Below are positions 1 through 11,880 of a DNA stretch of 64,000 nucleotides, piece by piece. The stretch comes from Allium sativum (taxonomy: Eukaryota; Streptophyta; Magnoliopsida; Asparagales; Amaryllidaceae): positions 571,128,577-571,192,576 of the forward strand of contig CM060915.1 of assembly GCA_030737875.1 (NCBI GenBank), given 5' to 3'. The notes under the pieces were generated by a model. The model was given only the letters and a program-made list of their open reading frames with translations. It did not search any database and had not been told where the DNA came from. Position numbers and translations under genes: made by a program. Within the stretch, counting starts at the first letter, position 1, and each line of letters starts with the position of its first letter.

Positions 1-294
1 TAACATCTTAGATCAGATGGATGATGTATAACATCTCATATCTTAGCCTAAAGCCGAATCACAAGCAAAAATAAAGAGTGAATATCATTGTTCACCTTGA
101 ATAGATTATGAGAGAGCTTGAGATTTGAACACCTAAGTTTTGATTTCATCTTCTAGCCTTTTCCTTGCTCTTTTCCTTAAAGTTATGGCAGGCCTCTCCC
201 TTATATATTTTAGTTTGCAAATGGAAGTGAATGTAAAGAGGGAATATGAGAGATTGTGAGAATTTAGGTGTTGGAATATAGTTTTTGATGTTTA

Positions 295-315
295 CCCCCC
301 CCCCCCCCCGCCCCC
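295..315. repeat. Poly-C tract
   Basis: A run of 15 C, one G and 5 C in otherwise AT-rich DNA. It is a simple mononucleotide tract and is prone to sequencing length error. Confidence 0.9.
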
Positions 316-1343
316 ATAAACCTTATTCGTATTAATCAATTCTAATTGATCTAATATGTTAATCACACATGGCTTGGTTCATTTAATTAATCAAATCTCA
401 TTCTCATTATTAACTCAAATTATTTTATTATTTAACCAATTAAATGTTCAAACTAATATCTAATAAAATTAGGGATGTTACAAAAGGTCACAAAAAAGCT
501 TTCCCAGCTAATCTGGCTATACGTAGTGTGATCTTGGAGTTGATGTGAGACATCATCCATGATATGAAACTAAGATGGCACAAGGTTGGTTTTAGTTCTG
601 TAGGGAAAATATGCCCAGCTAACCTAGGTACTAGTTTTTTTAATGGTCAGACTAATGCGATATGTCATCGTTGGTATAGGTCATAAAGTATTGGACACGT
701 TTCTCATTATTATAAGGTAGTGAATAGTTGTTTGAGGACTAGCCTTTCTCTAAATATTAAATAGTCATTCATTAGCTATCATATGATACAACAGTTTCCT
801 TTTAAAAATCTCTTTTGGGTAAGACCTTAAGTAGCTATTAATAGTCCGCCTCCCTAATGGGAAGTCTTAAATGGTCGGAAGGATTTTGTACAATGTCAGA
901 TTGATAGTCATCTGGTTGGTTTTCGTTGGAGAAAAGCGTTAAATGATGTGGGACTTTCCTAGGGATGGAGATCTTAATCAAAGTCTGCATGTTATTCCTT
1001 CAAAGGTATTAAGTATTCTGGATATTTATGACATTGGTTAGGCGATTATGGGATTAGGAAATTTTCTTAGAAAATGGAAAGTTTGAAATGATCAGAGGCC
1101 TATCTTGATTGATTTCTTATACTGTTAGAGTTTGTCTCTTTACCTTACGTGAAGCAGTGAATGATTTCAAAAATATACGTAAGACCTATTTCCACAAGTT
1201 CTAAAATAAGAAGATGCGAGGTTTTTGTTCACCAAACTCTTGTTGTTCTGATCCTCTACTCAGTACAACACTAGTTAAGAAAGGATTGATGTAGAAGGTG
1301 GTACTTGAAGATAATGTTAGCAAAGATTGTCGTAGTTATTTTT

Positions 1344-1348
1344 ATTAG
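1344..1348. repeat. Left target-site duplication of Cop-A
   Basis: ATTAG directly before the TG of the outer LTR. The right partner at 33293-33297 reads ATTAA, so four of five bases match. One mismatch fits the age implied by the diverged LTRs. Confidence 0.6.
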
Positions 1349-2608
1349 TGTTGAATATAACAATATGATTTTTGTTTGATGATAACGAACATATATATAT
1401 ATATATACAGTGTTTAATAAACATGTATTATATGTACTGCTCTATATTGCATCACATACAGAAATAATTATTTATTTTGAATAAAATGCTATTGCACAGA
1501 ATTTAATATTAAATAGTATTTTTACCCAAATAAATATATTATTTCAATATTTGAATTGGTTCATATTTCTAACTACACTATTTTGCATTCCACTGTGATA
1601 TAAGTCATTTAATTCACATTCACATTCATTCCTCACTACAACACTCAATTCACTCAGATTTCTCACAGTTACATATACAATGTCAAACAATGTCACATGC
1701 AGTTTCATATACATAGTTTTCCTCACTACGTTCCACTCAGTTCACTCTGACACATAAATACATTTAGTGTTCAACTGCTTCTATATCCAGTCCAGTCACC
1801 TGCATATCTGTCACAGAAACACACACAGAGTAAAATGGAACAAAATAAAATTATCTACAGATAAATATAAATTTATTTTAAATTTTATTTTCCCTAGAAT
1901 TTTGGTGTGTTCCTCATCATATTTCTAGACCTTCTCCGATATGTATATACATTTATTTGAGTCTAGACTGCTTATGATATTCACAGTGATTCACTGTAAA
2001 TACCATAAGGTAGACATAATAACTAGTGTTGCAGATCAGGCTCAACACAACTATAGTGGTCTGCTGATCAAGTCTAGCCTCGACTCACATTTGTGGTCTG
2101 CTGATCTTGACCAGCCACGACACATCGTATAGTGGTCTGCTGATGTAAATAGAAAATATAATTGCACATGTGCAATACATGTGTACACATACATATGTAT
2201 GTATATACACATTTATATGTGCAGGTGAATAGATTCGACATGCAAACCATTACATCCCAAAAATGCACAAACAAGAAGATGGAGTAATGGCAAGGAGCAG
2301 TCAGATTGAATGGAGCACAATGGGATGTTGCAACACAAACATACACATGTAGCATGCAAATGAAATAGCAGGGTCAAAACATGAATGGTCAAGAACACAA
2401 GCAGATCACAACAAGTTAGAGGAGCAAGATAAAGAGGCATGGACAACTAATTACAGCATGCACGTAGCATAGATTTACGAGCATGAGCAATGCTTGAATT
2501 TTTAGGCTAAAGAATGAACAGCAAATCACATGATCAAGAGCCAAGTCAGTGCAGAAAGCAAAGACACATGCATGCAAACTAGCCAAACATCAAGTGGCAT
2601 CACACAAT
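1349..2608 (+). repeat. Cop-A 5' LTR, first part
   Basis: Aligns with 30029-31313 at roughly 90% identity by eye, with small indels. The motif GTGGTCTGCTGAT recurs three times around 2057-2145. The TATA-like site of the right LTR (TATAAATA, 30657-30664) is TGTAAATA here, near 1993. The LTR is cut at ACAAT (2604-2608) by the insertion of Cop-B and resumes at 24423. Confidence 0.85.
2604..2608. repeat. Left target-site duplication of Cop-B
   Basis: ACAAT directly before the Cop-B LTR. It is repeated exactly at 24418-24422, and the undisturbed Cop-A 3' LTR has one ACAAT at the equivalent place near 31307-31311. Confidence 0.92.
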
Positions 2609-2809
2609 TGTTGAGTCAAAGCTTCACGGGTTGTTTTGATTTATGACAAGAAGAAGCTTCTACATCGACAAAAAGAAGACAAGATGACTTCATAGGTTAG
2701 AAGTTGATTATTTAGAGTAAAAAATGTTAAAATCTATCCTCAAATGATCATACTTCTAATTGCTTTAAAATATTTCTTATAAAAGCATTTTTTTATGCAT
2801 ATGACCGAA

Positions 2810-2980
2810 AACATGTCGACCTACAATTTTTTATAGGTCAACAGGTTTTTAAATTGTAACGGTCAAAAATAGGTCGACCTATAAAATTTTATAGGTCAAC
2901 AGGTTTTTGAAATTCCAACGGCTAAAAACATGTCGACCTATAAATTTCTATAGGTCAACAGGTTTTTGAATTTTGACCGT
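2810..2980 (+). repeat. Three palindromic GTCGACC repeats in the Cop-B LTR
   Basis: Three units of about 60 bp, each with GTCGACCTA, an A/T loop and TAGGTCAACAGG followed by TTTTT. Each unit can fold into a hairpin because GACCTATAA pairs with TTATAGGTC. The array lies about 110 bp upstream of the TATA-like box, so it sits in U3. The same array is at 23385-23555 in the 3' LTR. Confidence 0.85.
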
Positions 2981-3089
2981 TATATTGAAAAGTCATCTTC
3001 TTTCTTCAAGAGTTGCATCCATTTCTTCTCATGAATAAACACTTCTTTTGATTGCAACTCTTCACCAATAATTGCAACTACTCGATCTT

Positions 3090-3097
3090 TATAAATA
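3090..3097 (+). promoter_or_regulatory. TATA-like box of the Cop-B 5' LTR
   Basis: TATAAATA in the LTR, in sense orientation. The same site is at 23665-23672 in the 3' LTR. Transcription would start some 30 bp downstream, which puts the Gyp-C insertion (3502) in the transcribed leader. This is inferred from consensus only. Confidence 0.5.
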
Positions 3098-3371
3098 CAT
3101 AAATTTGCAATCATTCAAATAACCGAATTTACTCTCTATTTTCTGATCTATCTTGCATTATTCTTTTCACTCAAAAAGCACTCAAAAGCATTCAATAATC
3201 GTTTGAATCACCAAGCATATTTCATACACTTGTGATTCAACTCGATATTTTACTTCCTAATCTTACTAAACATCAAATTACATTTGAGGATAAGATTATA
3301 GGAAGGGTGTACTCAATTGTTGACAAATCAGTGTTGAAGGAAGAACACATTCAAAGTCAAAATCTTATTAT

Positions 3372-3501
3372 TGTTGAAGTCCTCGGTGTTGTAAGAGGCA
3401 AGTGTTGAAGTCCTCGTGGTATAAGAGGCAAGTGTTGAAGTCCTCGTGTTATAAGAGGCAAGTGTTGAAGTCCTCGTGTAATAAGAGGCAAGTGTTGAAG
3501 T
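3372..3501 (+). repeat. 30-bp direct repeat array in the Cop-B LTR, site of Gyp-C insertion
   Basis: Units of the form GTGTTGAAGTCCTCGTG followed by TATAAGAGGCAA, about five in all, with small variations. The last unit is split by Gyp-C and resumes at 15108. The uninterrupted array is at about 23947-24096 in the 3' LTR. Confidence 0.9.
3497..3501. repeat. Left target-site duplication of Gyp-C
   Basis: GAAGT directly before the Gyp-C LTR, repeated exactly at 15108-15112. The uninterrupted Cop-B 3' LTR has one GAAGT at the same place (24072-24076). Confidence 0.97.
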
Positions 3502-5259
3502 TGTAACACCCCACTCCCGCTATGATCACTCACTAAGGGAATGGCATAGCATCGGTGGAGTATTTTAGTGAATATAGAACAGAAAAATTACAACAAGACA
3601 GATATAAATAGTACTTGAAATTTTAAAACATCATCTCATAACAGCGGAAGTAAAACATGTCTGGTTACATCATAAAACCACAATAAAGGTCAAGTACAAT
3701 ATCCATCAAAATAAAGAAGTACATAATCCCACTCTCATACAATAGCCAAACAAAAGAAAAGATAACTGGATAACTGGAGCTTTACATCTATCCAAGCTCC
3801 TAAAGACTGGAACAGCAATCCGATCAAGCTCCACTACTGCTAGGATCCACCGTAGGACCTGAGGGTTGGGAAAAAGATAAAAACAACAGGGTCAGACATA
3901 AGTCTGAGCGAGTCCTATAACTTTAACAATACAATCGTTAAAGTAACCAGAGAAGACATAAACTGATATACGGTAACATATAGGGATGAATGGCTACCCT
4001 AAGCAGTCAACTAAACGAAGATAAAGGATAAAGACGCATCTACCCTCCCTAAAGTAAATTACTAAACTGCACCACACCAGTCGTTCCTAACTTAAAGGTT
4101 GATCCCACCCAAGGACTTATAAAATTTACTAATTAGTACCTGCGTACCCCTAGGTGACCAAGTAGGCGCCACGGGGCCCTACAATCCACTAGGTGTACAC
4201 ACTACTTCCCATTCGATCGGCTCCCTAACGTAGATACCCGTGCTGGCCCCACCGTGGGATGTATCATTCCCCAATGTGGCAACCTGATGAAACTAAAGGT
4301 GCACGGCTTATATCTACTCGATGCAACAACGGCTTACCTACCAGCCCGGGCCCACTCACGCATATGAAGCCCGTTGGACTTGCGTTGCCACCGCTAACCC
4401 GTTTGCCTCTTACAGTCAAGCCCAGTATGCGTGTCCCGTCCTCGACATGGGTCGAGCCCACAAAGATACGTATGGGTTACTGGTTGAAATGGGCCTCCAC
4501 AAGCTACCCACCTAAGCTTGTCCCTTTTTCTAGTATATCCCACTTAACCCTTTAATCATGTTTTAATTACATGTTCCATTTTGGTTAAGTATTCTAATCG
4601 TATTTTCTATTGCCACCCAAGGCAACCACTAGATTTTCTCATGCCACCCGAGGCACCCACTTAACCCCTCATGTCCCTCTACATGCTAATGTGGTTAAGT
4701 GTTTCTTAATTAATTAATTAAGAACGTAACCTTTGTAAAGACCTCTCACATTAGACTGTCTTTTATGACCGCTGGTTAAGCCGGTTGGGTCCGGGCAGCC
4801 TTATGTCATAACAGAGTCTAACCTCGTGTCTTTACATTAATTACGTATTTAGTTTGTGCCTAAGACCTCTCACATTGGGCTAACATTTGTAGCAACTGGT
4901 TAAGCCGGTTGGGTCCGGGCAGTTTTACGCTACAACTGAGTCCAACCTCGTGTCTTAGTCAATTAATTACACCTAATTAATCACCCTCATAATTTTATAT
5001 TAATTATCCCTAATTAATCAAGTTTTCTTAACATGGGTAGACCTAACTTAATAGGTAAATTCCCATGGGGTAGACCTAACTCAATAGGTAAATTCCCAAC
5101 ACATAGTATGGGTACACCTAACCAAATAGGCAAATTCCCATACTATGTTTATTTATTTTGTGTTATGCATAATTATATTAATTTCACACAATCTTATTAA
5201 CTTATGCATTTAATTACCCCATCGTTCCCACGTAATTTCGTTCATGATATAACACATAT

Positions 5260-5810
5260 AAAAGGTGTCAACTTGCATATGAATGAACATGTTTCAAAGG
5301 TGCCATCTTGCATATTAACAAACACATAACTTGCATATGAACTTGCATAACATGTCACATAACTTGCATATAATATGTCACATAACTTACATATTCATTT
5401 TGCATAACAAACTTGCATATTAGCTTATAGACTTGCATAATGTGTCATCATGAACTTGCATATTAATAAACATGTAACTTGCATATTTACATACATGTAA
5501 CTCGCATATTAACAAACATGTAACTTGCATATAAAGAAACATGTAACTTGCATATTTACATACATGTAACTTGCATATTAACAAACATGTAACTTGCATA
5601 TTAACAAACATGTAACTTGCATATTTACATACATGTAACTTGCATATTAACAAACATGTAACTTGCATATTTACATGCATGTAACTTGCATAGCATGTTA
5701 CCATGAACTTGCATAACATGCATATGATTACATAGCCCACAACTTGCATATTTAGCATCATGCAAACATAACATACATCATATTAAACTTGCATAAGCTT
5801 ACATACTCAA
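5260..5810 (-). repeat. 23-bp minisatellite in the Gyp-C 3' LTR
   Basis: The core unit is AACTTGCATATT followed by AACAAACATGT or close variants, clearest at 5450-5700 and looser outside. On the element strand the array stays open for 113 codons (5420-5761). A 23-bp unit is read in three successive frames, giving a 23-residue peptide repeat. This is probably a by-product of composition. The same array is at 13639-14189. Confidence 0.88.
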
Positions 5811-6128
5811 CATGCATAAACATAAGATTAATGCTAACATCATATCATATGATTCAAAGCTCATTAACCCACATACAAAACCATAAATCTCATCACATCT
5901 CATCTAATTAGTTTACCAAAAGATCATCAAAGTGATAGAAACTCACAACTAGCAACTTTGAACACCAAATGAAGAAGATTAAGATGCTAAGAAGGGATTA
6001 GAAGTTGATTAGAGAGTGATTAGTATGCAACCCTCTTCATAAAATTAGTGGAGGCCATGAGAGCTAGCATTTTGCCATAGTTTAGTCACTAGGTTTAATT
6101 ATGAATGAATTAGGGTAGGTTAGGGTCT

Positions 6129-6136
6129 TATTTATA
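6129..6136 (-). promoter_or_regulatory. TATA-like box in the Gyp-C 3' LTR
   Basis: TATAAATA on the minus strand, followed by AGACCCTAACC, a common layout near the transcription start of long plant gypsy LTRs. The copy that would drive the element is in the 5' LTR at 14508-14515. Confidence 0.5.
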
Positions 6137-6728
6137 GATTAGGCAAGTGTTTTAGGCCATAGGATTAACCCTAGATTCAATCCAAGCCATCAAAGCATGT
6201 CTTGGGGAAGAAGTCAAGTGTAGGAACCATCTAGGGCCTTTAGATTAAAGATGGACCATGAGAACCATTCAAATGCAAAATCTGCACTTGAGCGAATCGG
6301 CCCACGGGTTGACAGCCAAACACCCTGGATTAACCCCTAGTCGACCCAGCGGGCTCGGGTCGACTTCAAAAATCGGCCGGTTCGGTTATTCCCCTCTCCC
6401 AATTCGCTGTTTTGAGCATTTTTGCATATTTATTTATTAAATTTTCAATTATATATATATATATATATATCAATATATATATATATATATATATCTACAC
6501 AACCCATTTCACCTAATTAAGTATACTTTAATTTGGGAATTTTCGTGAAACTTCGCGAGGCCATATCTTGGTCATACGGACTCCGATTTTCGAAAACTCG
6601 GACTCTATTTCGCGTATTTTTCCGAGACGAACGCAATGGCATAGCCCGTTTCCCTTGATTCCCATTTTAGAATTAAATTCTGCCTCGATTTATGTTATTA
6701 CAGGTTATTGAAAATACGGGTTGTTACA

Positions 6729-6741
6729 TTCTCCCCTCCTT
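6729..6741 (-). promoter_or_regulatory. Polypurine tract of Gyp-C
   Basis: AAGGAGGGGAGAA on the minus strand, directly against the 3' LTR. It is the expected primer for plus-strand DNA synthesis. A closely related arrangement follows Gyp-E2 at 63851. Confidence 0.88.
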
Positions 6742-7251
6742 AAAGGATTTCGTCCCCGAAATCTTCAAGTTAGGAAGAACGTATCCTACCATCCAATCAT
6801 CCATCTACTCAAAGCATCATCCACGAGCAATCATTGTCCTTACAAGATTCTAAATGCTGGATGGATATATGCAAAAGTGTGTGTATATGTACTTACCTAA
6901 TGCAAAAATCAGGCGGTTACTGATACAGTAAACCTCCTTAATGCAAACCATGATAGTGCCATGCATCCAATATGTATGCGAAACCCTATTGACACATACA
7001 AATTTCTACATGCGTGCACAACCATACACAAAAATGCATCATCCATATGATAACACAGCCATGATACATCCATCAATCTAACTACCACATCCATTTATGC
7101 AATATGCAACATGAAGTGACTGAGCCGATCTAGTGCCTAATGTGTGTGTATATGCATCCACGAGCAACCACTAGCAAACAATTGCATCCATATGCATCCA
7201 TCAACCATAACATGTTTCAAACACATGTTTCAACCATAGGTTTTACCCTAT
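6742..7251 (-). other. Gyp-C 3' untranslated region
   Basis: Sequence between the pol stop and the polypurine tract. No additional coding frame is recognised. TTTCGTCCCCGAAATC near 6749-6764 is similar to the sequence next to the polypurine tract of Gyp-E2 (TTTCGTCCTCGAAATT near 63871), which supports kinship of the two families. Confidence 0.7.
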
Positions 7252-10194
7252 CTAAAGGTCATAGGTATTAGCGAGAGGATATACTAAAGATAAGATAAGT
7301 ACTAGACAAGCAATAAAGGAGAAGTTAAAAGACATACTCTCAAAAAGAAATGGATACAAAGAACGCATCTTTGCTTCCGTCTCCCAAGTAGCATTGCTTT
7401 CGTCATCTCCCCATTGCACTTTAACTAGCTGAACTTCTCTGTTCCTCAACTTCCTAGTTTCTGACCCAAGGATGCGAGTAGGAGCTCGTCGAATCGTCGC
7501 ATCACGCTCTACCTCTACATCTCTAAGCAAGCTCGGCTCTACCACCTCCGCGGTCTCATGTAAGCACTTCCTCAAATGTGATACATGGAATACATCATGA
7601 ACACCACTAAGTCTGTCGGGCAACTCCACCCTATATGCCATCCGTCCAATCCTTTCCTTAATAGGAAACGGCCCAACAAATCTTGGTGCTAACTTCCCTA
7701 CGGACCCAAAGCGAACAACATTTCTCAATGGAGATACTTTGACAAAAACCATGTCCCCAACCTCAAACTCAAGATCCGTCCTTCTCCGATCCGCATAAGA
7801 TTTCTGTCTATCTTGCGCTGCTTTCATCCTTTTTCGAATTAAATCAATCTTCTCTGAAGTCTCTCTAACCATATCCGGCCCAAGCAAGATCTTATCCGTA
7901 GATTCCCACCAACATGTAGGAGATCGACAAGGCCTTCCATAAAGAGCTTCGAAAGGAGCCATACCAATACTGGACTGAAAGCTGTTATTATATGCGAACT
8001 CCACCAAAGGAAGATGTTCTTCCCATGTACCTCCAAAATCCAAGATACAAAGCCTCAAAAGATCTTCTAAGATACGGTTCACCCTCTCAGTCTGACCGTC
8101 CGTCTGAGGATGATATGCGGTGCTCAAACACAACTGAGTCCCTACCGCCTCTTGCAAACTTCTCCAAAACTCACTAGTGAAAATAGGATCTCGATCACTC
8201 ACAATGCTGGATGGTACGCCATGCAATCTAACAATCTCTCTAACATAGACTGAAGCAAGCCATGGAGCGGTCCTCTTACTCTTTACGGGTATAAAATGGG
8301 CACTCTTGGTAAGTCTGTCTACCACAACCCAAATTCCCGTATTGCCCTTCCTCGATCTCGGTAACCCGTCGATGAAATCCATCGAGACACTATCCCACTT
8401 CCACTGTGGAACTTCCAATGGGTGTAGCAACCCACCGGGTTTCCTTTGCTCCACTTTAACTTGTTGGCACACTAAGCATCTAGCCACATACTCGGCCACA
8501 TCTTTCTTCATACCGGCCCAGAAGAAAACTCTCTTCATGTCTTGGTACATTTTGTCTCCACCGGGATGAATAGTCATTCTTGAACGATGTGCATCATCCA
8601 AAATAGCCTTCTTCAAACCCTCATCTTGCGGTACACAAAGTCTACCGTCTCTATGCAACCATCCCTTATCATCTATGGTGTATCTACCCAAATGGCTGGA
8701 CGACTCCCCTCTTATAAGCTTCTCTACCAACACAACCAACTGTGGGTCGTCTCGCTGAGCCTCGCCAATCCGTCTCAAAAGAGTAGGTCTAACCTCCAAG
8801 GATGCCAACAAACCAGGTACAAAATCAACAGAAGGTCTGAAGTCAAACAAAGAAAGAAACTCCAAGCTTCGTCGTTCCACGAACAATGGACTCAAAGATA
8901 GCCTTTTTCTACTTAAGGCGTCTGCCACCACGTTACCCTTACCAGGGGTATACGCTATCTCGAAATCATAGGATGCTAAGAACTCCATCCACCTTTGCTG
9001 TCTTAAGTTTAAATCCTTCTGAGAGAATAAGTACTTCAATGATTTATGGTCGGTGAACAACTCGAATCTCTCACCAAGAAGATAATGGCGCCAAGACTTA
9101 AGTGCGAAAACAATCGCGGCCAACTCTAGATCATGGGTAGGGTAATTCTTCTCATGCACTCTCAATTGTCTCCCTCCATAGGCTATTACCCTTCCCTCCT
9201 GCATCAAGACTGCGCCTAATCCTGTTCCACAAGCATCGGTATAAACAACAAACGGCTTACTCCCATCCGGGAGCACTAAAACTGGAGCGGTGGTCAAAGC
9301 TCTCTTTAACCGTCGGAAAGCATCATCACAATCTACATCCCACGAGAAAACCAGATTCTTTTTCGTCAAGCGGGTTAATGGGGCTGATATCTTCGCGAAG
9401 TCTTTGATGAACTTCCTATAATATCCTGCCAACCCCAAGAAACTTCTTACCTCGGTAGCATTTCTAGGAACTTTCCAATCCTGGATAGATACTATCTTTG
9501 CGGGATCCACAGCTATCCCTTCCTTAGAGACCACATGCCCTAAGAATCGCACTTCTCTTCTCCAAAAATGGCATTTAGAGAATTTAGCTTTAAGACTATG
9601 CGCTCGAAGAGTCTCCAACACTTCCTTGAGATGTAAGGCATGCTCTTCTTCATTCTTGGAAAAGACCAAGATGTCATCCACAAAAACTACTACAAACTTA
9701 TTCAGATACTCTCTGAACACTCTACTCATGAGATCAACAAAGTATGCGGGGGCGTTTGTCAACCCAAATGGCATCACTAGCCACTCATAAAAACCATCCG
9801 GAGTCCGGAAAGCAGTCTTCTCTATACTGTCCTCCGCCACTCTTAACTGATGAAACCCTGTAGCTAAGTCCATCTGCGAAAATACTGACGCGCCAACCAA
9901 CTGATCAAAGAGATCATCTATCCTCGGTAATGGGTGTCTATTCTTCTTCGTGAGCTTATTAAGTTCTCTATAATCCACACAAAGTCTGAGGGACCCATCC
10001 GCCTTCGTGGCAAACACTACTGGAGCTCCCCACTCCGATATACTTCGCCTTATGAACCCCTTCTCAAGCAACTCCCCTACTTGCTTATGAAGTTCTCTTC
10101 TCTCACGAGGAGCCATGTGGCGTACTGGCAAAGACACTGGTTTGGCATTATCCACCAAATAAATTCGGAAATCTATCTCCCGCTTCGGAGGCAA
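7252..10194 (-). CDS. Gyp-C pol: reverse transcriptase, RNase H, integrase, chromodomain
   Basis: An open frame of 980 codons. Reverse transcriptase comes first, with the catalytic FVDD at residues 171-174. RNase H follows ([10 protein letters not shown] with Asp 320, Glu 357, TDHKSL near 381). The integrase has a zinc-binding HHCC (His 536, His 544, Cys 573, Cys 576) and the D-D-E triad at Asp 606, Asp 667 and Glu 703. A chromodomain-like segment at about 905-952 (VKVQW, ATWE, YPFLF) matches the group II type, which lacks a full aromatic cage. About 28 further residues after it are largely hydrophobic. The first codon is TTG and a TAA stands upstream in the same frame. This frame therefore has no proper start of its own and must once have continued from gag-protease. 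Gypsy pol normally acts in cytoplasmic particles and the integrase in the nucleus. Confidence 0.95.
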   Translation of the reverse strand: MPPKREIDFRIYLVDNAKPVSLPVRHMAPRERRELHKQVGELLEKGFIRRSISEWGAPVVFATKADGSLRLCVDYRELNKLTKKNRHPLPRIDDLFDQLVGASVFSQMDLATGFHQLRVAEDSIEKTAFRTPDGFYEWLVMPFGLTNAPAYFVDLMSRVFREYLNKFVVVFVDDILVFSKNEEEHALHLKEVLETLRAHSLKAKFSKCHFWRREVRFLGHVVSKEGIAVDPAKIVSIQDWKVPRNATEVRSFLGLAGYYRKFIKDFAKISAPLTRLTKKNLVFSWDVDCDDAFRRLKRALTTAPVLVLPDGSKPFVVYTDACGTGLGAVLMQEGRVIAYGGRQLRVHEKNYPTHDLELAAIVFALKSWRHYLLGERFELFTDHKSLKYLFSQKDLNLRQQRWMEFLASYDFEIAYTPGKGNVVADALSRKRLSLSPLFVERRSLEFLSLFDFRPSVDFVPGLLASLEVRPTLLRRIGEAQRDDPQLVVLVEKLIRGESSSHLGRYTIDDKGWLHRDGRLCVPQDEGLKKAILDDAHRSRMTIHPGGDKMYQDMKRVFFWAGMKKDVAEYVARCLVCQQVKVEQRKPGGLLHPLEVPQWKWDSVSMDFIDGLPRSRKGNTGIWVVVDRLTKSAHFIPVKSKRTAPWLASVYVREIVRLHGVPSSIVSDRDPIFTSEFWRSLQEAVGTQLCLSTAYHPQTDGQTERVNRILEDLLRLCILDFGGTWEEHLPLVEFAYNNSFQSSIGMAPFEALYGRPCRSPTCWWESTDKILLGPDMVRETSEKIDLIRKRMKAAQDRQKSYADRRRTDLEFEVGDMVFVKVSPLRNVVRFGSVGKLAPRFVGPFPIKERIGRMAYRVELPDRLSGVHDVFHVSHLRKCLHETAEVVEPSLLRDVEVERDATIRRAPTRILGSETRKLRNREVQLVKVQWGDDESNATWETEAKMRSLYPFLFESMSFNFSFIACLVLILSLVYPLANTYDL

Positions 10195-11680
10195 ACCCTT
10201 TTACTTCTTCAAACACATCCGGATATTCCCGGACTACTCTGACAGAACACAAACTCTCGACCGAAGCATCGAGCGATTCAAGATAACTTAGCAAAACAGA
10301 TTCCATGGGATTGCAAGAGATCTCGAGAGTGTTACCCAAGCGGGTCATGAGCCTGACAACTCTCCTTTCGCAATCAAGAACGGCACCATTACTGGATAAC
10401 CAGTCCATGCCCAAGATCAACCCATAGCCCGTGAAGCCCAATACAAAAGCATCACATCTAAACTCAACGCTAAGTATAGAAATCTTCAAACCCAAACATA
10501 TCATAGACAGATATATGGAGCCCCCAATTGGGTTTGAGACAACCAAGGGATCATCAACTAGACTGGTGTCTAAGTGCAGTGACTCAACTAACGATGATGA
10601 GATAAAAGAATGCGATGCGCCAGAGTCAAACAAAGTACGAACTGGATGATCAAACAGAAAAACCAGACTTTCAACGGAAATAGTTCTACCTCTCTGCTGA
10701 ATCGGTGGAACTGAGAGAACCTGAACTTGCCCCCCTGACTGAGGTGGTGCTATAAGAGCTTGCACCTGGCCTCCTGAGGTAGACCCCGTCTTCTGCCCCT
10801 TCTTTGGGCAGTTTTTCACAAGATGCCCTGCTTCACCACAATGAAAGCAACCGGTCTTCTTCTTTTTGCGACAATCCTTACTAAGGTGTCCTGGTGTTCC
10901 ACAATTGAAGCACTTCTTCTTCGTCTTCTTTTTGTCACCATTGCCTTTTCCGCCCTTGCCTTGTTGTTGCTGTTGCGGTTTCTTCTGATCCCCCTTTTTC
11001 TCTGGTGCCTTAGAATTCTTATCATCCTCATGCATAAGTGCCATGTAGACAAGCTTCTCAAAAGTGGCCCCCATAGGAATGTGAGTCATAGCTATTCCTT
11101 GCAATGGTTCGTTCAAGCCTCTAACGAACCTCAAAGCCTTCTTCTCCGGTGTATTCACCAACTCTATGCCAAACCTTGCTAATTGATTGAATTTGTTGAC
11201 ATATTCTTTCACCGTGAGATTCCCTTGCTTCAAATTCAAGAACTTCTCCATAAACAGATTCTCTTCCGCCCTTGAGAGAAACTTAGCCCCAAACCTTTGC
11301 TTAAAATCTGCCCAAGAGTCAACAGGGCGTTCTCCATTAGTGACCTCCCACCAGAATGAGGCCTCTCCCTTCATTAACCAAGCCGCCAACTTGACTTTCT
11401 TTCCCTCTTCCACTTCAAAGATATCTAGCAACTCTTCCACTTCCTTAAGCCAATCTCTAGCCTCTACGAAAGTCTCTGAACCAAGAAAAGGTTTTCCTCC
11501 TATAGCCTTGAACTCCTTGCAAACCTTAGCAAAATTATCCACTCTAGGCTGAGGAGGAGGAGCGGTTGTCTCTGGTGTAGTAGCATTGGCCGGACCCGCA
11601 GCCGCGGCCCTAGCCTCTTGCAACCTCCTATACCATAGTGGTATAACTAAACCCTCCGGGATGTTAAGATCTTCAGCCAT
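10148..11680 (-). CDS. Gyp-C gag with fused protease
   Basis: The start is the ATG at 11680, which begins [10 protein letters not shown]. The frame is open further upstream but has no ATG there. The retrotransposon gag domain ([12 protein letters not shown], later [13 protein letters not shown]) builds the particle. Two CCHC zinc knuckles follow ([14 protein letters not shown] and [14 protein letters not shown]), which bind RNA. The aspartic protease has the active site [12 protein letters not shown]. The frame runs through the protease to the linker before reverse transcriptase, then shifts relative to pol and adds about 20 unrelated residues up to the stop at 10148. The pol frame lies one base ahead (+1), and the change falls in the GGGTTT run at 10193-10198. 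Confidence 0.93.
   Translation of the reverse strand: MAEDLNIPEGLVIPLWYRRLQEARAAAAGPANATTPETTAPPPQPRVDNFAKVCKEFKAIGGKPFLGSETFVEARDWLKEVEELLDIFEVEEGKKVKLAAWLMKGEASFWWEVTNGERPVDSWADFKQRFGAKFLSRAEENLFMEKFLNLKQGNLTVKEYVNKFNQLARFGIELVNTPEKKALRFVRGLNEPLQGIAMTHIPMGATFEKLVYMALMHEDDKNSKAPEKKGDQKKPQQQQQGKGGKGNGDKKKTKKKCFNCGTPGHLSKDCRKKKKTGCFHCGEAGHLVKNCPKKGQKTGSTSGGQVQALIAPPQSGGQVQVLSVPPIQQRGRTISVESLVFLFDHPVRTLFDSGASHSFISSSLVESLHLDTSLVDDPLVVSNPIGGSIYLSMICLGLKISILSVEFRCDAFVLGFTGYGLILGMDWLSSNGAVLDCERRVVRLMTRLGNTLEISCNPMESVLLSYLESLDASVESLCSVRVVREYPDVFEEVKGFASEAGDRFPNLFGG
10193..10198 (-). other. Frame break between Gyp-C gag-protease and pol
   Basis: Homology continues from the gag frame into the +1 frame at this GGGTTT run, which has one base too many for a single gag-pol frame. 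Tekay-like elements usually have one continuous gag-pol frame, so a recent indel is the simplest reading. A programmed +1 shift is the alternative. No frame-shift stimulating structure was assessed. Confidence 0.75.
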
Positions 11681-11866
11681 GCTGAAACGAAAGAGGAAAG
11701 ATTCAAAAAGGAGATTCCGAAAGATAAAGATATGGCTATTGGGGATTATGCTTTTCTTTTTCAAAAACTTTTTCTCTTAGAAGACATGCTTTTAAAAATA
11801 CTTTCTTCGAAAATACTCTTAGAAAGTAGTTTTTCTCAAAAATTTTATCTGTTCTGGTAACCTTAA

Positions 11867-11878
11867 GCTCTGATACCA
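11867..11878 (-). promoter_or_regulatory. Primer binding site of Gyp-C (initiator Met tRNA)
   Basis: On the minus strand this is TGGTATCAGAGC, the complement of the 3' end of plant initiator methionine tRNA. It lies two bases inside the 5' LTR edge at 11881. Confidence 0.95.
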
Positions 11879-11880
11879 CG

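Larger units (their letters stand above)
1..1348. other. Left flank of the nest, no supported gene
   Basis: AT-rich sequence with no convincing coding frame on either strand. A TGTTACA at 476-482, preceded by GGGA, resembles the plus-strand right edge of the gypsy LTRs later in the window (GGGTTGTTACA at 15097-15107). Part of this stretch may therefore be an old LTR remnant, but I found no matching left edge. Nothing else is recognised. Confidence 0.5.
2609..3501 (+). repeat. Cop-B 5' LTR, first part
   Basis: Matches 23184-24076 with one difference. It holds a palindromic array (2810-2980), a TATA-like box (3090-3097) and a 30-bp direct repeat array (from about 3372). Gyp-C is inserted inside the last of these, at GAAGT. 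Confidence 0.95.
3502..6728 (-). repeat. Gyp-C 3' LTR (left in the window)
   Basis: Read on the element strand, it starts TGTAACAACCCG and ends GGGTGTTACA. It contains a 23-bp minisatellite (about 5260-5810) and two copies of TTAAGCCGGTTGGGTCCGGG (near 4774 and 4902). Three copies of an AATAGG-AAATTCCCA motif lie at 5030-5140, and an (AT)n tract at 6451-6494. It matches the other LTR except at 5743. Short open frames in it, such as 4259-4555, recur in the other LTR and code for nothing recognisable. Confidence 0.96.

Noticed and set aside
4259..4555. 98-codon open frame, also at 12638-12934
   Set aside because: It lies inside both Gyp-C LTR copies, overlaps other short frames on both strands, and has no recognisable motif. 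The duplication comes from the LTRs.
5420..5761. 113-codon frame with a peptide repeat on the minus strand
   Set aside because: It is produced by the 23-bp minisatellite read in three frames and has no support as a gene.
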